Shown piece after piece: positions 16,801 to 23,975 of a DNA stretch of 64,000 nt. A program made the position numbers and the translations under genes. The stretch spans positions 211,268-275,267 of the forward strand of contig NZ_WPCC01000001.1 of assembly GCF_009741925.1 (NCBI RefSeq), written 5' to 3'. The notes under the pieces were generated by a model. The model was not told where the DNA came from, ran no database searches, and saw nothing but the letters and a program-made list of their open reading frames with translations. The DNA comes from Natronomonas sp. CBA1123 (lineage in GTDB: Archaea; Halobacteriota; Halobacteria; Halobacteriales; Haloarculaceae). The stretch's first letter is position 1, and every line of letters begins with the position of its first letter.

Positions 16801-19230
16801 CAACATCCGACGCATGTACTTTCCAGAGCGGGTCTCGGGGAACGCCTCGACCTCGATGAACGAATCCGGGACCGCGACGACGCCCTTCTCCTCTCTGACG
16901 AGACGGGCCAGTCGGCGTTCGACCTCAGTGGTCAACTCCGTCCCCTCCCGTGTCTGGACGAAGGCGACCGGAACCAGCCCCTGCTCGTGGTGTGGCGCGC
17001 CCACGACGACGACGTTTGCGACCGGCGTCTCGGGGTTCAGTTGCTTGTCGCGCAGCATCGCGCCCTCCAGTTCCTCAGTCCCCATGCGGTGTCCGGAGAC
17101 GTTGATGACCTCGTCGGAGCGACCGTGCAGGGAGAACGAACCATCGTCGTACTGCTTTGCCACGTCGCCCTGCAGGTAGGCGAGTTCGCCCTCCTTTTCG
17201 ACCCAGTAGGTGTCTTCGAAGCGCTGGCGATTGCCCGTCCAGTCGGTCGGATTCTCGGGGTCCCAGCCCTCCAAGTCGCCCCACACCGTCCGCATCAGAT
17301 ACGGATACGGCTCTCGGATGATGATTTCGCCCCGCTCGCCTACGTCTGCGTCCTCGAATCGAACGCCGTCTTCGGTCTCCTCTTTGCGCCACACGTCGCC
17401 GAACACCCACGGACAGGGGTAGGTGTGAGCGTCCGGGCGCAACTCGAAATCCTCGTTGCCGAAGAAGTGCGTCCAGACGATGCCGCCGTGTTCGGTCGCC
17501 CAGTAGGAGTTGATGTACCACTCACACACCGCCTCCATGCCGAACTTCTGGACGGCCGGACTGACCGGCTCCGCACAGAACGTCGCCACACGGAGCGAGT
17601 CGGTCGACCACGCCTCCATGTCGGCGACGTTCTCCTCGTCTTCCATCACGGTCTTCAGGAACGTGACGCCGGCTTTGAACGCCGTCACGTCGTACCGTTC
17701 GATAATCGAGGTGAATCGGCCGGCATCGGGGTACAGCGGCGACCCCTCGGCGATGACGCCGGTCGTCCGCGTCGAAAGCGAGGCGCTGATGAGGTACGAC
17801 TGTCCCGTAATCCACCCGGGGTCGGCGACGACGAATATCGTGTCCTCGCCCGGCACCACGTCGAAGGACACCGACATCGTGTGTGCGATGCCCGCGGTGT
17901 AGCCGCCGTGGACGTGGACGACGCCCTTCGGCTTCCCCGTCGACCCGCTTGTGAAGATGACGAACAGCGGGTACTCCGCGTTGACCGGCTCGGGGTCGTT
18001 GCTCGCCCACAGCGCCTCGACGAACTCTCGGTCCGAAAGCGTCGCTAGCTCTTCGCGCGTCTCCACGTCGAAGCCGGCGTCTCGGGCGTTTTCGAGGACT
18101 TGCTCGCCCGCCTCGGCTTCCAGTTCGTGGGCCCACGAGTCCCGCTCGTAGCACTGAATCTCGTGGCCGGTGTGTTCGACGACCACCACATCGTCGACGA
18201 CGTGGTCGGCACCGACGAGCGCCGAGGCGAGTTCGGTCCGCACCGCCGACGCCCGCTCGGGCGACAGCGACAGCGAATCCAGGGCGTGTCCCACCCCGCG
18301 CATCGCGTCGGCTCTGTCGACCGTTATCTCGCCCTCGATGGCGGATTCGACGCCCTCGCGGACGGTCGCGGCCTGCTCCTCGGAGAGGTCGAGGTCCGAA
18401 AGCGTCCGGTCGACGACATCGAGAACGGTCTCCGTCGGGAGGTACTCCTCCAGGGCCGGGTCGGCGTAGGCCTCCTTGTACGGCGTCACCTCGGCGTTCC
18501 GGTAGCCGCCGTCGGCTGTCACGAGCACGTCGGCGCCGAGTTCGGCGATGCGGTCCGAGAGGGTCTTGTCGCTGAACCCGCCGAACACCGGCGTGTAGAC
18601 GACGCCGAGGCGCTTGCAGGCCTCGATGTAGTAGATTTGCTCGGGAACGTTCGGCATGTTGAGCGCGACGCGGTCGCCCTTCTCGACGCCGAGGTCACGG
18701 AGCACCTCGGCCGCGACGACGACCTCGTACAGCAGTTCCCGTCGGGAGATAGCCTCGGAGACGACCGGCCCGCCTCGGCCGTCGTTTTGCAGTTGGTCCC
18801 ACCGGTCGCCCTCGAACTGGTAGGCGATTTCCTCGCCGTGGCCGGCGAGAACGTGGCGGTCGACTTCGTTGAAACAGGCGTTCGTCAGGCCGCCGGCGAA
18901 CCACCGATACAGCGGCGGGTCCGAATCGTCGAAGGCCACGTCCCACGGTTCGTATTCCGCGTCGTAGTCGAGTTCCGTCGGCATACACCCCTCGAAGCCG
19001 GTCCACGTCTCGGCGTCGGCGTCGAGACTCGCCCACGCGCCGTCGTCGGGGAGAAACCAATGGAGTTCGCGTTTCGCGATGTCGCCGTGGAACGCGCCGG
19101 GGTCCTCTCGGGCGCGCCGTCGCTGTTCGTTCCAGTCGTCGGCCGTCCGTATCGGATTGCTACGAATTCGGTCCGGCGGCCGAGGAGCATCAGAATCGTT
19201 CACACGTACCGCTGTAGTTCGCGACGGCAA
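13813..19230 (-). CDS. trifunctional propionyl-CoA synthase-like fusion: acyl-CoA synthetase, enoyl-CoA hydratase, acyl-CoA reductase
   Basis: 1805 residues in one frame. About 1-860: acetyl-CoA-synthetase-type domain with FTSGSTGKPKG (near 425), DPGWITGQSYL and the catalytic lysine in TRSGKYMRRM (Lys804). About 870-1160: enoyl-CoA hydratase/isomerase domain (PVVAAVNGVALGGGNELQLA, EFGQPELRLNLIPGYGGT). About 1245-1760: zinc-independent MDR reductase resembling acrylyl-/crotonyl-CoA reductases (SEVNFNDIWAVTGIPVSQ, FVEGGATGTGWESV). The order and length match propionyl-CoA synthase of Chloroflexus and Erythrobacter, which converts 3-hydroxypropionate through 3-hydroxypropionyl-CoA and acrylyl-CoA to propionyl-CoA inside one enzyme. 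No other pathway genes are adjacent. Substrate is inferred from architecture. Confidence 0.88.
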   Translation of the reverse strand: MPSRTTAVRVNDSDAPRPPDRIRSNPIRTADDWNEQRRRAREDPGAFHGDIAKRELHWFLPDDGAWASLDADAETWTGFEGCMPTELDYDAEYEPWDVAFDDSDPPLYRWFAGGLTNACFNEVDRHVLAGHGEEIAYQFEGDRWDQLQNDGRGGPVVSEAISRRELLYEVVVAAEVLRDLGVEKGDRVALNMPNVPEQIYYIEACKRLGVVYTPVFGGFSDKTLSDRIAELGADVLVTADGGYRNAEVTPYKEAYADPALEEYLPTETVLDVVDRTLSDLDLSEEQAATVREGVESAIEGEITVDRADAMRGVGHALDSLSLSPERASAVRTELASALVGADHVVDDVVVVEHTGHEIQCYERDSWAHELEAEAGEQVLENARDAGFDVETREELATLSDREFVEALWASNDPEPVNAEYPLFVIFTSGSTGKPKGVVHVHGGYTAGIAHTMSVSFDVVPGEDTIFVVADPGWITGQSYLISASLSTRTTGVIAEGSPLYPDAGRFTSIIERYDVTAFKAGVTFLKTVMEDEENVADMEAWSTDSLRVATFCAEPVSPAVQKFGMEAVCEWYINSYWATEHGGIVWTHFFGNEDFELRPDAHTYPCPWVFGDVWRKEETEDGVRFEDADVGERGEIIIREPYPYLMRTVWGDLEGWDPENPTDWTGNRQRFEDTYWVEKEGELAYLQGDVAKQYDDGSFSLHGRSDEVINVSGHRMGTEELEGAMLRDKQLNPETPVANVVVVGAPHHEQGLVPVAFVQTREGTELTTEVERRLARLVREEKGVVAVPDSFIEVEAFPETRSGKYMRRMLTAMLSGEDPGDTTTLKNPGAVEAIRPKAERWRRRQRIAREQEVLDEYRFFTVQYNTVPGADADVATVVIDNPPVNALTERALDELNTVANHLDRREDVDAVVLASESEAFVAGADIEQFLEEVHEADTARTLATKAHEAFRKLETLSVPVVAAVNGVALGGGNELQLATHYTVADDHVEFGQPELRLNLIPGYGGTQRLPRVLAEERGTEGIVDAVTMITNGRSVDADDAEAMGLIDEVATETTARSRAAALARAHVRGETATLRDAQEDRGAARERWRTPGEFDEDVLDDPDVARNRRQCEHASAGRAAAFDRAVDAIRTGFEDGIETGYATEAEHFGAAVVDPDGGKTGIEKFLDKRSEPLPLRPREAPGIEDAEELIDSGEAIPVGEPFYPGVDEVPDWQFGFAVEKAPETGEPNHGDPREAELEGVYPVEEPGPNEVLLYVLASEVNFNDIWAVTGIPVSQFDNHDSDRHITGSGGVALVVEQGAAVREQGRVQVGDLVTVYSGQSDLLSPRMGLDPMYAGFSIQGYEEPDGSHQQFMVAQGPQVHPIPAEATLEEAGSYVLALGTVYRALFTTLDIESETAMFVEGGATGTGWESVRTATRNGVSVTGLCSSADRADRIASAGAHAIDRTEPPYDDIWGPIPRDPEAWDDWKEAGQPFVEAFESHHGTRADYAVSHAGEQSFPRTFQTLGEGGTLTFWGASTGYELTFLGKPGSETPETMFDRVDLRAGDGAVVYYGTDTGPDDVLDEVGLRAIEAAREKDATVVVVAYTDEQREFVESLGYGDSVAGSYSIEGLQRREDDFEWPETMPELPHPQADPEAFKQAVQAYTDSAFKPLGKAIGEHLRTPENPRGYPDVVFERAGQDSLGVSTMLVRPHTGRVVYSESLEDRRYSFYAPQVWMRQREIHMPTASILGSHLSNAYEVQQLNAAIDAGALDITTPELVDWEDLPEAHQAMWDNEHDAESYVANHALPTDGLRTRDELFKAWGRKE

Positions 19231-19303
19231 AACCGCTTCGCCGATAGGAGGAATTTCCGCGAGGGGAGGTGTAAATCAGCCTGAACGAGACGCCGCGAGG
19301 GGT

Positions 19304-19723
19304 CTACCGAACGACGGTCACCGGGACGGGGCACCGTTGGAACACTGTCTGGGCGACGTTGCCGATGAACAGACGGTCGACGAGAGAGCTGCCGTGGCTT
19401 CCGATGACGACGGTGTCGAACGACTCCGCACGGTCGACGATGGCCCGCCCCGGACGGCCCATGTCGACAACCGTGTCGATGTCACGGTCGTATTCGTCGG
19501 CGATGGCGCGAGCGCGGGCGAGCACCTCACTCGCCTGTTCCTCGGCGGCGGCTTCGATGTCATCTTCCAGCGCCAACGCGGTCGCCTCGCCGAGCATCGA
19601 CGACGGCTCTCCGACGACGTGCATGACGGTGATGTCGGCGTCGGCGTGGGTTTCGAGGGCGTACCTGAGCGCGCTCTCGGCGAGTTCCGAATCGTCCATC
19701 GGGACGAGTACGCGTGTCGTCAT
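19304..19723 (-). CDS. UspA-family universal stress protein
   Basis: 139 residues, one USP domain: VLVPMDDSELAESALRYAL at the N-terminus and DTVVIGSHGSSLVDRLFIG plus QRCPVPVTVVR at the C-terminus. The G-2x-G-9x-G-S/T ATP-binding loop is only partly canonical (GSHGSSLVDRLFIGNVAQTV). Cytoplasmic, probably dimeric; it often accompanies transporters. It lies between the propionyl-CoA-synthase-like gene and a phosphate permease gene, all on the minus strand, 42 bases from the latter, and may be co-transcribed with the permease. Confidence 0.9.
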   Translation of the reverse strand: MTTRVLVPMDDSELAESALRYALETHADADITVMHVVGEPSSMLGEATALALEDDIEAAAEEQASEVLARARAIADEYDRDIDTVVDMGRPGRAIVDRAESFDTVVIGSHGSSLVDRLFIGNVAQTVFQRCPVPVTVVR

Positions 19724-19765
19724 ACCACGACTACGCCCGAGAGCCGAATAAACGCTCGGGGGCGC

Positions 19766-20941
19766 TTACCAGAGGAACGTAAACAGCGCCCAGAAAGCGA
19801 CGTACGAACCGAGCGTCGAGATGACCGGAACGAGGTTCTGCATCAGGATGACCCGCCCAGTCGTCGACGGGTCGAACAAATCCGACGCCTTCGGGATGTC
19901 TTCAGGCTCTTCCTCGCCGATTTCGGGGGCTTCCTCACCCGGTTCTTCGGCGGCCAAAGCGCCGACCGAGACGTTCGTTTCGTCCTCGCCGCGGATGCTC
20001 CCGGAGACCGTCGCGGTTCGGGTCGCCCGGCCCCAGCCGAGGCCGACGATTGACATCGTCGCGATGATGACGAAACTCGCCGGGATACCGATAGCCGACA
20101 GCCCGATGACGATAGCGGAGGCGACGACGGCGACGACGATGGCCGCGGTCAGCGGGAGGTCGGTGATGTCGTTGCCGAGCGTATCGAGCGTCCGGCGGGC
20201 GATGGAGAGTGCACCGACGGCGACCGCCGCCGACCCGGCCAGTATCAGCGGGTTCATCGACACGCCGGCGCCGTACAGCGGCGCGATGGCGTTGGCGATG
20301 TTGGACGTTCCCGACGAGAACGCCATCAGACAGCCGATGGAGACCAACACGATGGTCCCGAAGAACTCACGACGGGTGGTGTTCGGCCCCGCTTGCGGAA
20401 CCGGAAGGAGTCCCGACCGGTCGAACTCGACGAGTGCGCCCTCGGTTTGGGTAATCGCGATCCAGCTGTTGAGCGTCGGGTAGACGTACCGGCCGATCAT
20501 CACCGACACCCAGAATCCGACCAGCGGGGCGACGATCCACCAGATGGCGATTTCGCCCATCACCGTCCAGTTGAGTTCGCCCGTTGCGACGCCGAGGCCG
20601 GCGATGGCACCGACGGCCGTCATCGACGTGGAGGCAGGGACGCCGACGTAGTTGCCGACGAACAGCGCGCCGCCGATGAAGAACAGCACGACAATGCTCG
20701 TCTCGATGGTGAACACGCCGGGGTCGTAGACGAGGTCCCGGCCGAGCGTGTTGACGACGCGTCGGCCGATGGTCCACGCGCCGATGGCGAAGAATATCGA
20801 CATCAACACGCCGGCGAGGAACTTCGAAATCGCGCCCGCGCCGACGGCCGGCCCGAACGCCGGTCCCGTCGTCGACCCACCGATGTTGAACCCGACGAAC
20901 AGCGCGACGAGCAGCCCGACGCCGATGAGTACCTCGACCAT
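19766..20941 (-). CDS. PiT-family inorganic phosphate transporter
   Basis: 391 residues with about ten membrane spans and an acidic cytoplasmic loop (AEEPGEEAPEIGEEEPED) before the last span. The two inverted PiT repeats are visible: N-terminal FNIGGSTTGPAFGPAVGAG and central FSSGTSNIANAIAPLYGAG, where the usual GANDxANA signature has diverged, especially in the first copy. PiT proteins are cation-phosphate symporters of the cytoplasmic membrane. The downstream UspA gene fits a regulated transporter pair. The repeat-rich protein gene lies 40 bases upstream on the same strand. Confidence 0.88.
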   Translation of the reverse strand: MVEVLIGVGLLVALFVGFNIGGSTTGPAFGPAVGAGAISKFLAGVLMSIFFAIGAWTIGRRVVNTLGRDLVYDPGVFTIETSIVVLFFIGGALFVGNYVGVPASTSMTAVGAIAGLGVATGELNWTVMGEIAIWWIVAPLVGFWVSVMIGRYVYPTLNSWIAITQTEGALVEFDRSGLLPVPQAGPNTTRREFFGTIVLVSIGCLMAFSSGTSNIANAIAPLYGAGVSMNPLILAGSAAVAVGALSIARRTLDTLGNDITDLPLTAAIVVAVVASAIVIGLSAIGIPASFVIIATMSIVGLGWGRATRTATVSGSIRGEDETNVSVGALAAEEPGEEAPEIGEEEPEDIPKASDLFDPSTTGRVILMQNLVPVISTLGSYVAFWALFTFLW

Positions 20942-20981
20942 GCTCAGACCACCTCCGTTTCGAGTCGTCGCACGCTCCCAA

Positions 20982-21605
20982 TCATTCGTCGTCCCGTTCG
21001 TCGTCGGCGTTGCTCTTCGAGTCCCCGTCGGCCGCCGCTTCGACCTCTTCGGCGTCGAGTTCCTCCTTCCGAGGCCGTCTGTCGATGCGTTGGTTGACCG
21101 CCTCGAGTTGGTCGACGATGGTCTCGATTTCGTCGGAAAGCGTCTGCTCGACGTTCTCGGTCACCTCTTGGGTGACTTCCTGTGTGACTTCCTGTGTGAC
21201 CTCTTCGGCCACCTTCTCCTCGACGCTCTCCGTGACCTCTTGGGTGACTTTCTCCCCGACGTTCTCCGTCACCTCTTGAGTGACTTTCTCCCCGACGTTC
21301 TCCGTGACCTCCTCAGTCACCTTCTCTTCGACGCTCTCGGTGACTTCTTCTGTCACTTTCTCGCCGACGTTCTCGGAGACCTCCTCGGTCAGCGACTCCT
21401 CGATGTTCTCGGTGACCTCTTTGGTCATCCAGTCGGGGTCGAAGCGCGCCATCTTCCAGGCGACGTGAACGGCATAGGAGACGAGCGCGCCAAGTCCGAA
21501 GGCGATACCGATCCCCGTCGACCCGGTGGCGATGAGGACGATCGCAACCAACAGCAGGAGACCGTACGCCATGTCAACCATGAAGTCGACTCGGCTCGGA
21601 TTCAT
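20982..21605 (-). CDS. membrane protein with long 12-residue helical repeat
   Basis: 207 residues. Two membrane helices (about 11-28 and 30-50) are followed by eight consecutive 12-residue units (61-156) of the type TEEVTENVGEKV, with valine or leucine at positions 4, 8 and 12 of each unit. A second helical segment (SDEIETIVDQLEAVNQRID) and an acidic tail follow. This predicts a membrane-anchored rod or amphipathic helix reaching into the cytoplasm. ATG was chosen because the longer frame upstream is not protein-like, and CTTTATATTTC about 45 bases upstream is a good TATA box. It may belong with the phosphate permease operon. Function unknown. Confidence 0.75.
   Translation of the reverse strand: MNPSRVDFMVDMAYGLLLLVAIVLIATGSTGIGIAFGLGALVSYAVHVAWKMARFDPDWMTKEVTENIEESLTEEVSENVGEKVTEEVTESVEEKVTEEVTENVGEKVTQEVTENVGEKVTQEVTESVEEKVAEEVTQEVTQEVTQEVTENVEQTLSDEIETIVDQLEAVNQRIDRRPRKEELDAEEVEAAADGDSKSNADDERDDE
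21138..21425 (-). repeat. eight tandem 36-bp units encoding 12-residue repeats
   Basis: In-frame 36-base degenerate units encode TKEVTENIEESL, TEEVSENVGEKV, TEEVTESVEEKV, TEEVTENVGEKV, TQEVTENVGEKV, TQEVTESVEEKV, AEEVTQEVTQEV and TQEVTENVEQTL. Synonymous differences between units show the protein repeat, not the DNA, is under selection. Units 4 and 5 are the most alike. Confidence 0.85.
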
Positions 21606-21860
21606 CGGGACATATCCACCAGTTGCCAGAAGGGTTCGTTCATGAAATATAAAGCCTCTACTATAGTTCCCGGGCGCCGGAGGTTTAGTCTGATTCATTC
21701 CGGACAGCCATCGGCAGGCGAACGTTCGTCGACGGCTCTCGAACGTTCGGTTCTCACGTCGACTGGCCGACTCGCAGGGCCACGCCGACGCCGACCCGAG
21801 GAGTCCGACCGGCGTGAGGAACCACCGGCGTTTTCTACCCGACGCTCCGAGGTGCCAGCA

Positions 21861-22688
21861 GTGAACCGCGCCGAGTTGCTGTTCGCGCTGCTCGTGGGAA
21901 TCCTGCAGGGCGTCTTGGAGTGGCTCCCTATCTCCAGTCAGGGTAACCTCTCTATCGTCACGACCGCCGTCGGGGGCGTCGACCCCGTGGTCGCTTTGGA
22001 CCTCGCACTGTTCGTGCAGGTCGGAACCGTCTTCTCTGCGGCTGCCTACTACCGCGCGGATATCGCCGACGCACTCTCGAACGCCCCCGGATGGCGGCCG
22101 AATGCAGCGTTCGACCCGGAGAACGCCGACGTGACGTACCTCGTCCTCGCGAGTCTCGTGACCGGAATCGTCGGTATTCCGCTGTATCTCACACTGCGTG
22201 ACGCCGTCGCCGGACTCGCCGGCGGCGTCTTCATCGCCGTCGTCGGCGGCCTGCTGGTCGCGACGGGACTGCTCCAACGCGCCGCCGACTCGATGGGGTT
22301 CGTCGGCAAGGAGACACCCACCCTCGTCGATACGCTACTCGTCGGCGCGTTTCAGGGCCTCACCATCCTCCCGGGCGTGTCGCGGTCGGGAACGACCGTT
22401 TCGGTCCTCCTCCTGCGTGGCTACGAGGGGCCCGCCTCGCTGCGACTGTCGTTTCTGTTAGCCATCCCGGCCGGCGTCGGTGCCGCCGCCCTCGTCGTGG
22501 TGAGCGGTGGGGGCCTGCCGGGCATTTCGCCGCTGGCGGCCGCCGTCGCACTCGCGACCAGCGCCGTCGTCGGCTACCTCACTATCGACGCCTTGATGCG
22601 GTTCGTCGAACGCGTGCCGTTCTGGGCAGTGTGTGTCTCGCTGGGGACGCTCGCGGTCGTTGGGGGACTGCTCGTCGCCGTGGCGTGA
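21861..22688 (+). CDS. uppP: undecaprenyl/polyprenyl-diphosphatase UppP (BacA) family
   Basis: 275 residues from a GTG start, with GTTTTCTA about 32 bases upstream as TATA box. The family motifs are present: GVLEWLPISSQGNLSI (the (E/Q)xxxE-type and PISSxxH region, here with N instead of H) and PGVSRSGTTVSVLLL. About eight membrane spans. Family members dephosphorylate polyprenyl diphosphate to recycle the lipid carrier; in archaea this would serve N-glycosylation through dolichol-type carriers. Divergent from the helical-repeat gene. Confidence 0.9.
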   Translation: MNRAELLFALLVGILQGVLEWLPISSQGNLSIVTTAVGGVDPVVALDLALFVQVGTVFSAAAYYRADIADALSNAPGWRPNAAFDPENADVTYLVLASLVTGIVGIPLYLTLRDAVAGLAGGVFIAVVGGLLVATGLLQRAADSMGFVGKETPTLVDTLLVGAFQGLTILPGVSRSGTTVSVLLLRGYEGPASLRLSFLLAIPAGVGAAALVVVSGGGLPGISPLAAAVALATSAVVGYLTIDALMRFVERVPFWAVCVSLGTLAVVGGLLVAVA

Positions 22689-22731
22689 GGAACGAAACAC
22701 GTTAGTGAGCGCCGGGAACACACCGGGACAG

Positions 22732-23433
22732 ATGGAACTCATCGACGAGAAGGGCCGACTGTTCGGCCGCGTGAACATCGTCGACGCGCTCGTCGTCCTC
22801 TTCGCAATCGCGGTGCTCGCAGCCGGGGCGGCGTTGGTGTTGGGCGGTTCCGATGCCCCAGACACATCCGAGCGGATGCACGTTACTGTCGAAACGCCGA
22901 ACCAGTCGGCAACCACTTTCACCCCAGAGAGAGTGACGTACGACGGCGCAGATGCAAACATTACGGACGTGTACCGAACACCGAATCGGACGTACCTACG
23001 AGTCGCTCTAGACGGCACTCGAACTGAGGATGGCTTTCAGTTCGACAGCAAGCACGTCCGCTTGGGCGATACCCCAACCATAGCGACGAATACAGTCGTA
23101 GCGGGAGGGACTGTCACCGAGCGGAACACCACCGCAGCTTTCGACACTGAAACGACGACCGTGACTGTCGAAACGACCGTGGATGACTCCGTCGCTTCGG
23201 CCATCTCGTCCGGCGACGAACAACGTTTCCAGGAGACGACCGTCGCTACAATTACCGGTGTCGATACGACGAGTGAGAACACAACTCACGCCAACCTCAA
23301 CGTGACGCTCACGCTCGAAACCCGACTCGTCAATGGGACACCGTACTATGGGGGAAGTCCAGTCCGCCTCGGCCGAACGCTCGCCGTCGAAACCAACGGA
23401 TACGAGTTCGAGGGCGAAATTATCCAGCGATGA
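22732..23433 (+). CDS. DUF4330-family [10 protein letters not shown] protein
   Basis: 233 residues. The opening IDEKGRLFGRVNIVDALVVL leading into one membrane helix (VLFAIAVLAAGAALVLG) is the DUF4330 hallmark. The rest is an extracytoplasmic beta-rich domain rich in Thr and N-glycosylation sequons (NRT, NTT, NVT). ATG chosen because similarity to the family begins there. The stop overlaps the next start (ATGA), so the pair is translationally coupled. Function unknown; possibly envelope or polysaccharide related. Confidence 0.8.
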   Translation: MELIDEKGRLFGRVNIVDALVVLFAIAVLAAGAALVLGGSDAPDTSERMHVTVETPNQSATTFTPERVTYDGADANITDVYRTPNRTYLRVALDGTRTEDGFQFDSKHVRLGDTPTIATNTVVAGGTVTERNTTAAFDTETTTVTVETTVDDSVASAISSGDEQRFQETTVATITGVDTTSENTTHANLNVTLTLETRLVNGTPYYGGSPVRLGRTLAVETNGYEFEGEIIQR

Positions 23434-23975
23434 CGCAGTTCGGGACGCTCCGTGAACGTCTTCGGCGCGCTGTCGAGAACTCGTGGGTCGTTCGAGTCAG
23501 TAGTCGAACCGAATCCACCCTGTCACGGTGGGGCATCGGCTCGCGCATCGTCCAGTGGTTCCTTGCGGAACCCGAACCGGAGGTCATCGTCATCGATTTG
23601 CGTGAGACGTACACCATCGGCCCGATTCTGCGAGCAATCGAGTGGGCACTCGGCCACGGGAATCGGTTGGCAGAACGGAGCGGACTGACTGCGGCCGTAC
23701 GGAAGGCGGCCCAGTGGGCCCACTCTCAACCGATTCACCTAGTCGGTATCGTGCTGTTCGGTGTCGCCGTCGCGGGACTCGCTTCCGCAGCGCTCTCGTC
23801 TGGAGCGTTCGGCCGCTGGCTCGTGCTGTCGGGAATCGCTCTCCTCGCAGTCCGTGAACGCCGATCGTGGGATGAAATCCGAGACACCCGCGTTGGCCGA
23901 GCGCTGGCAGCTGCGTTCGCACCGCCGGACCCGCCAGACGACAACCGACAGCAACCCGACTCCGAAACAGAATGA
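23430..23975 (+). CDS. membrane protein coupled to the DUF4330 gene
   Basis: 181 residues. A charged N-terminal region with an amphipathic helix (RERLRRAVENSWVVRVSSR), then a conserved-looking segment (EVIVIDLRETYTIGPILR), and two membrane helices at about 103-122 and 126-142 (LVGIVLFGVAVAGLASAAL, WLVLSGIALLAVRERRSW), ending in an acidic Pro-rich tail. Overlaps the DUF4330 gene by four bases and converges directly with glmS, with no spacer. No family recognised. Confidence 0.75.
   Translation: MTQFGTLRERLRRAVENSWVVRVSSRTESTLSRWGIGSRIVQWFLAEPEPEVIVIDLRETYTIGPILRAIEWALGHGNRLAERSGLTAAVRKAAQWAHSQPIHLVGIVLFGVAVAGLASAALSSGAFGRWLVLSGIALLAVRERRSWDEIRDTRVGRALAAAFAPPDPPDDNRQQPDSETE

Noticed and set aside
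15790..18048. A 752-codon frame antisense to the propionyl-CoA-synthase-like gene.
   Set aside because: Composition is typical of antisense frames in GC-rich haloarchaea; the sense frame has all catalytic motifs.
21138..21425. 36-base tandem repeats resembling a CRISPR array.
   Set aside because: Units are contiguous, without spacers, and stay in one coding frame; they encode 12-residue protein repeats.
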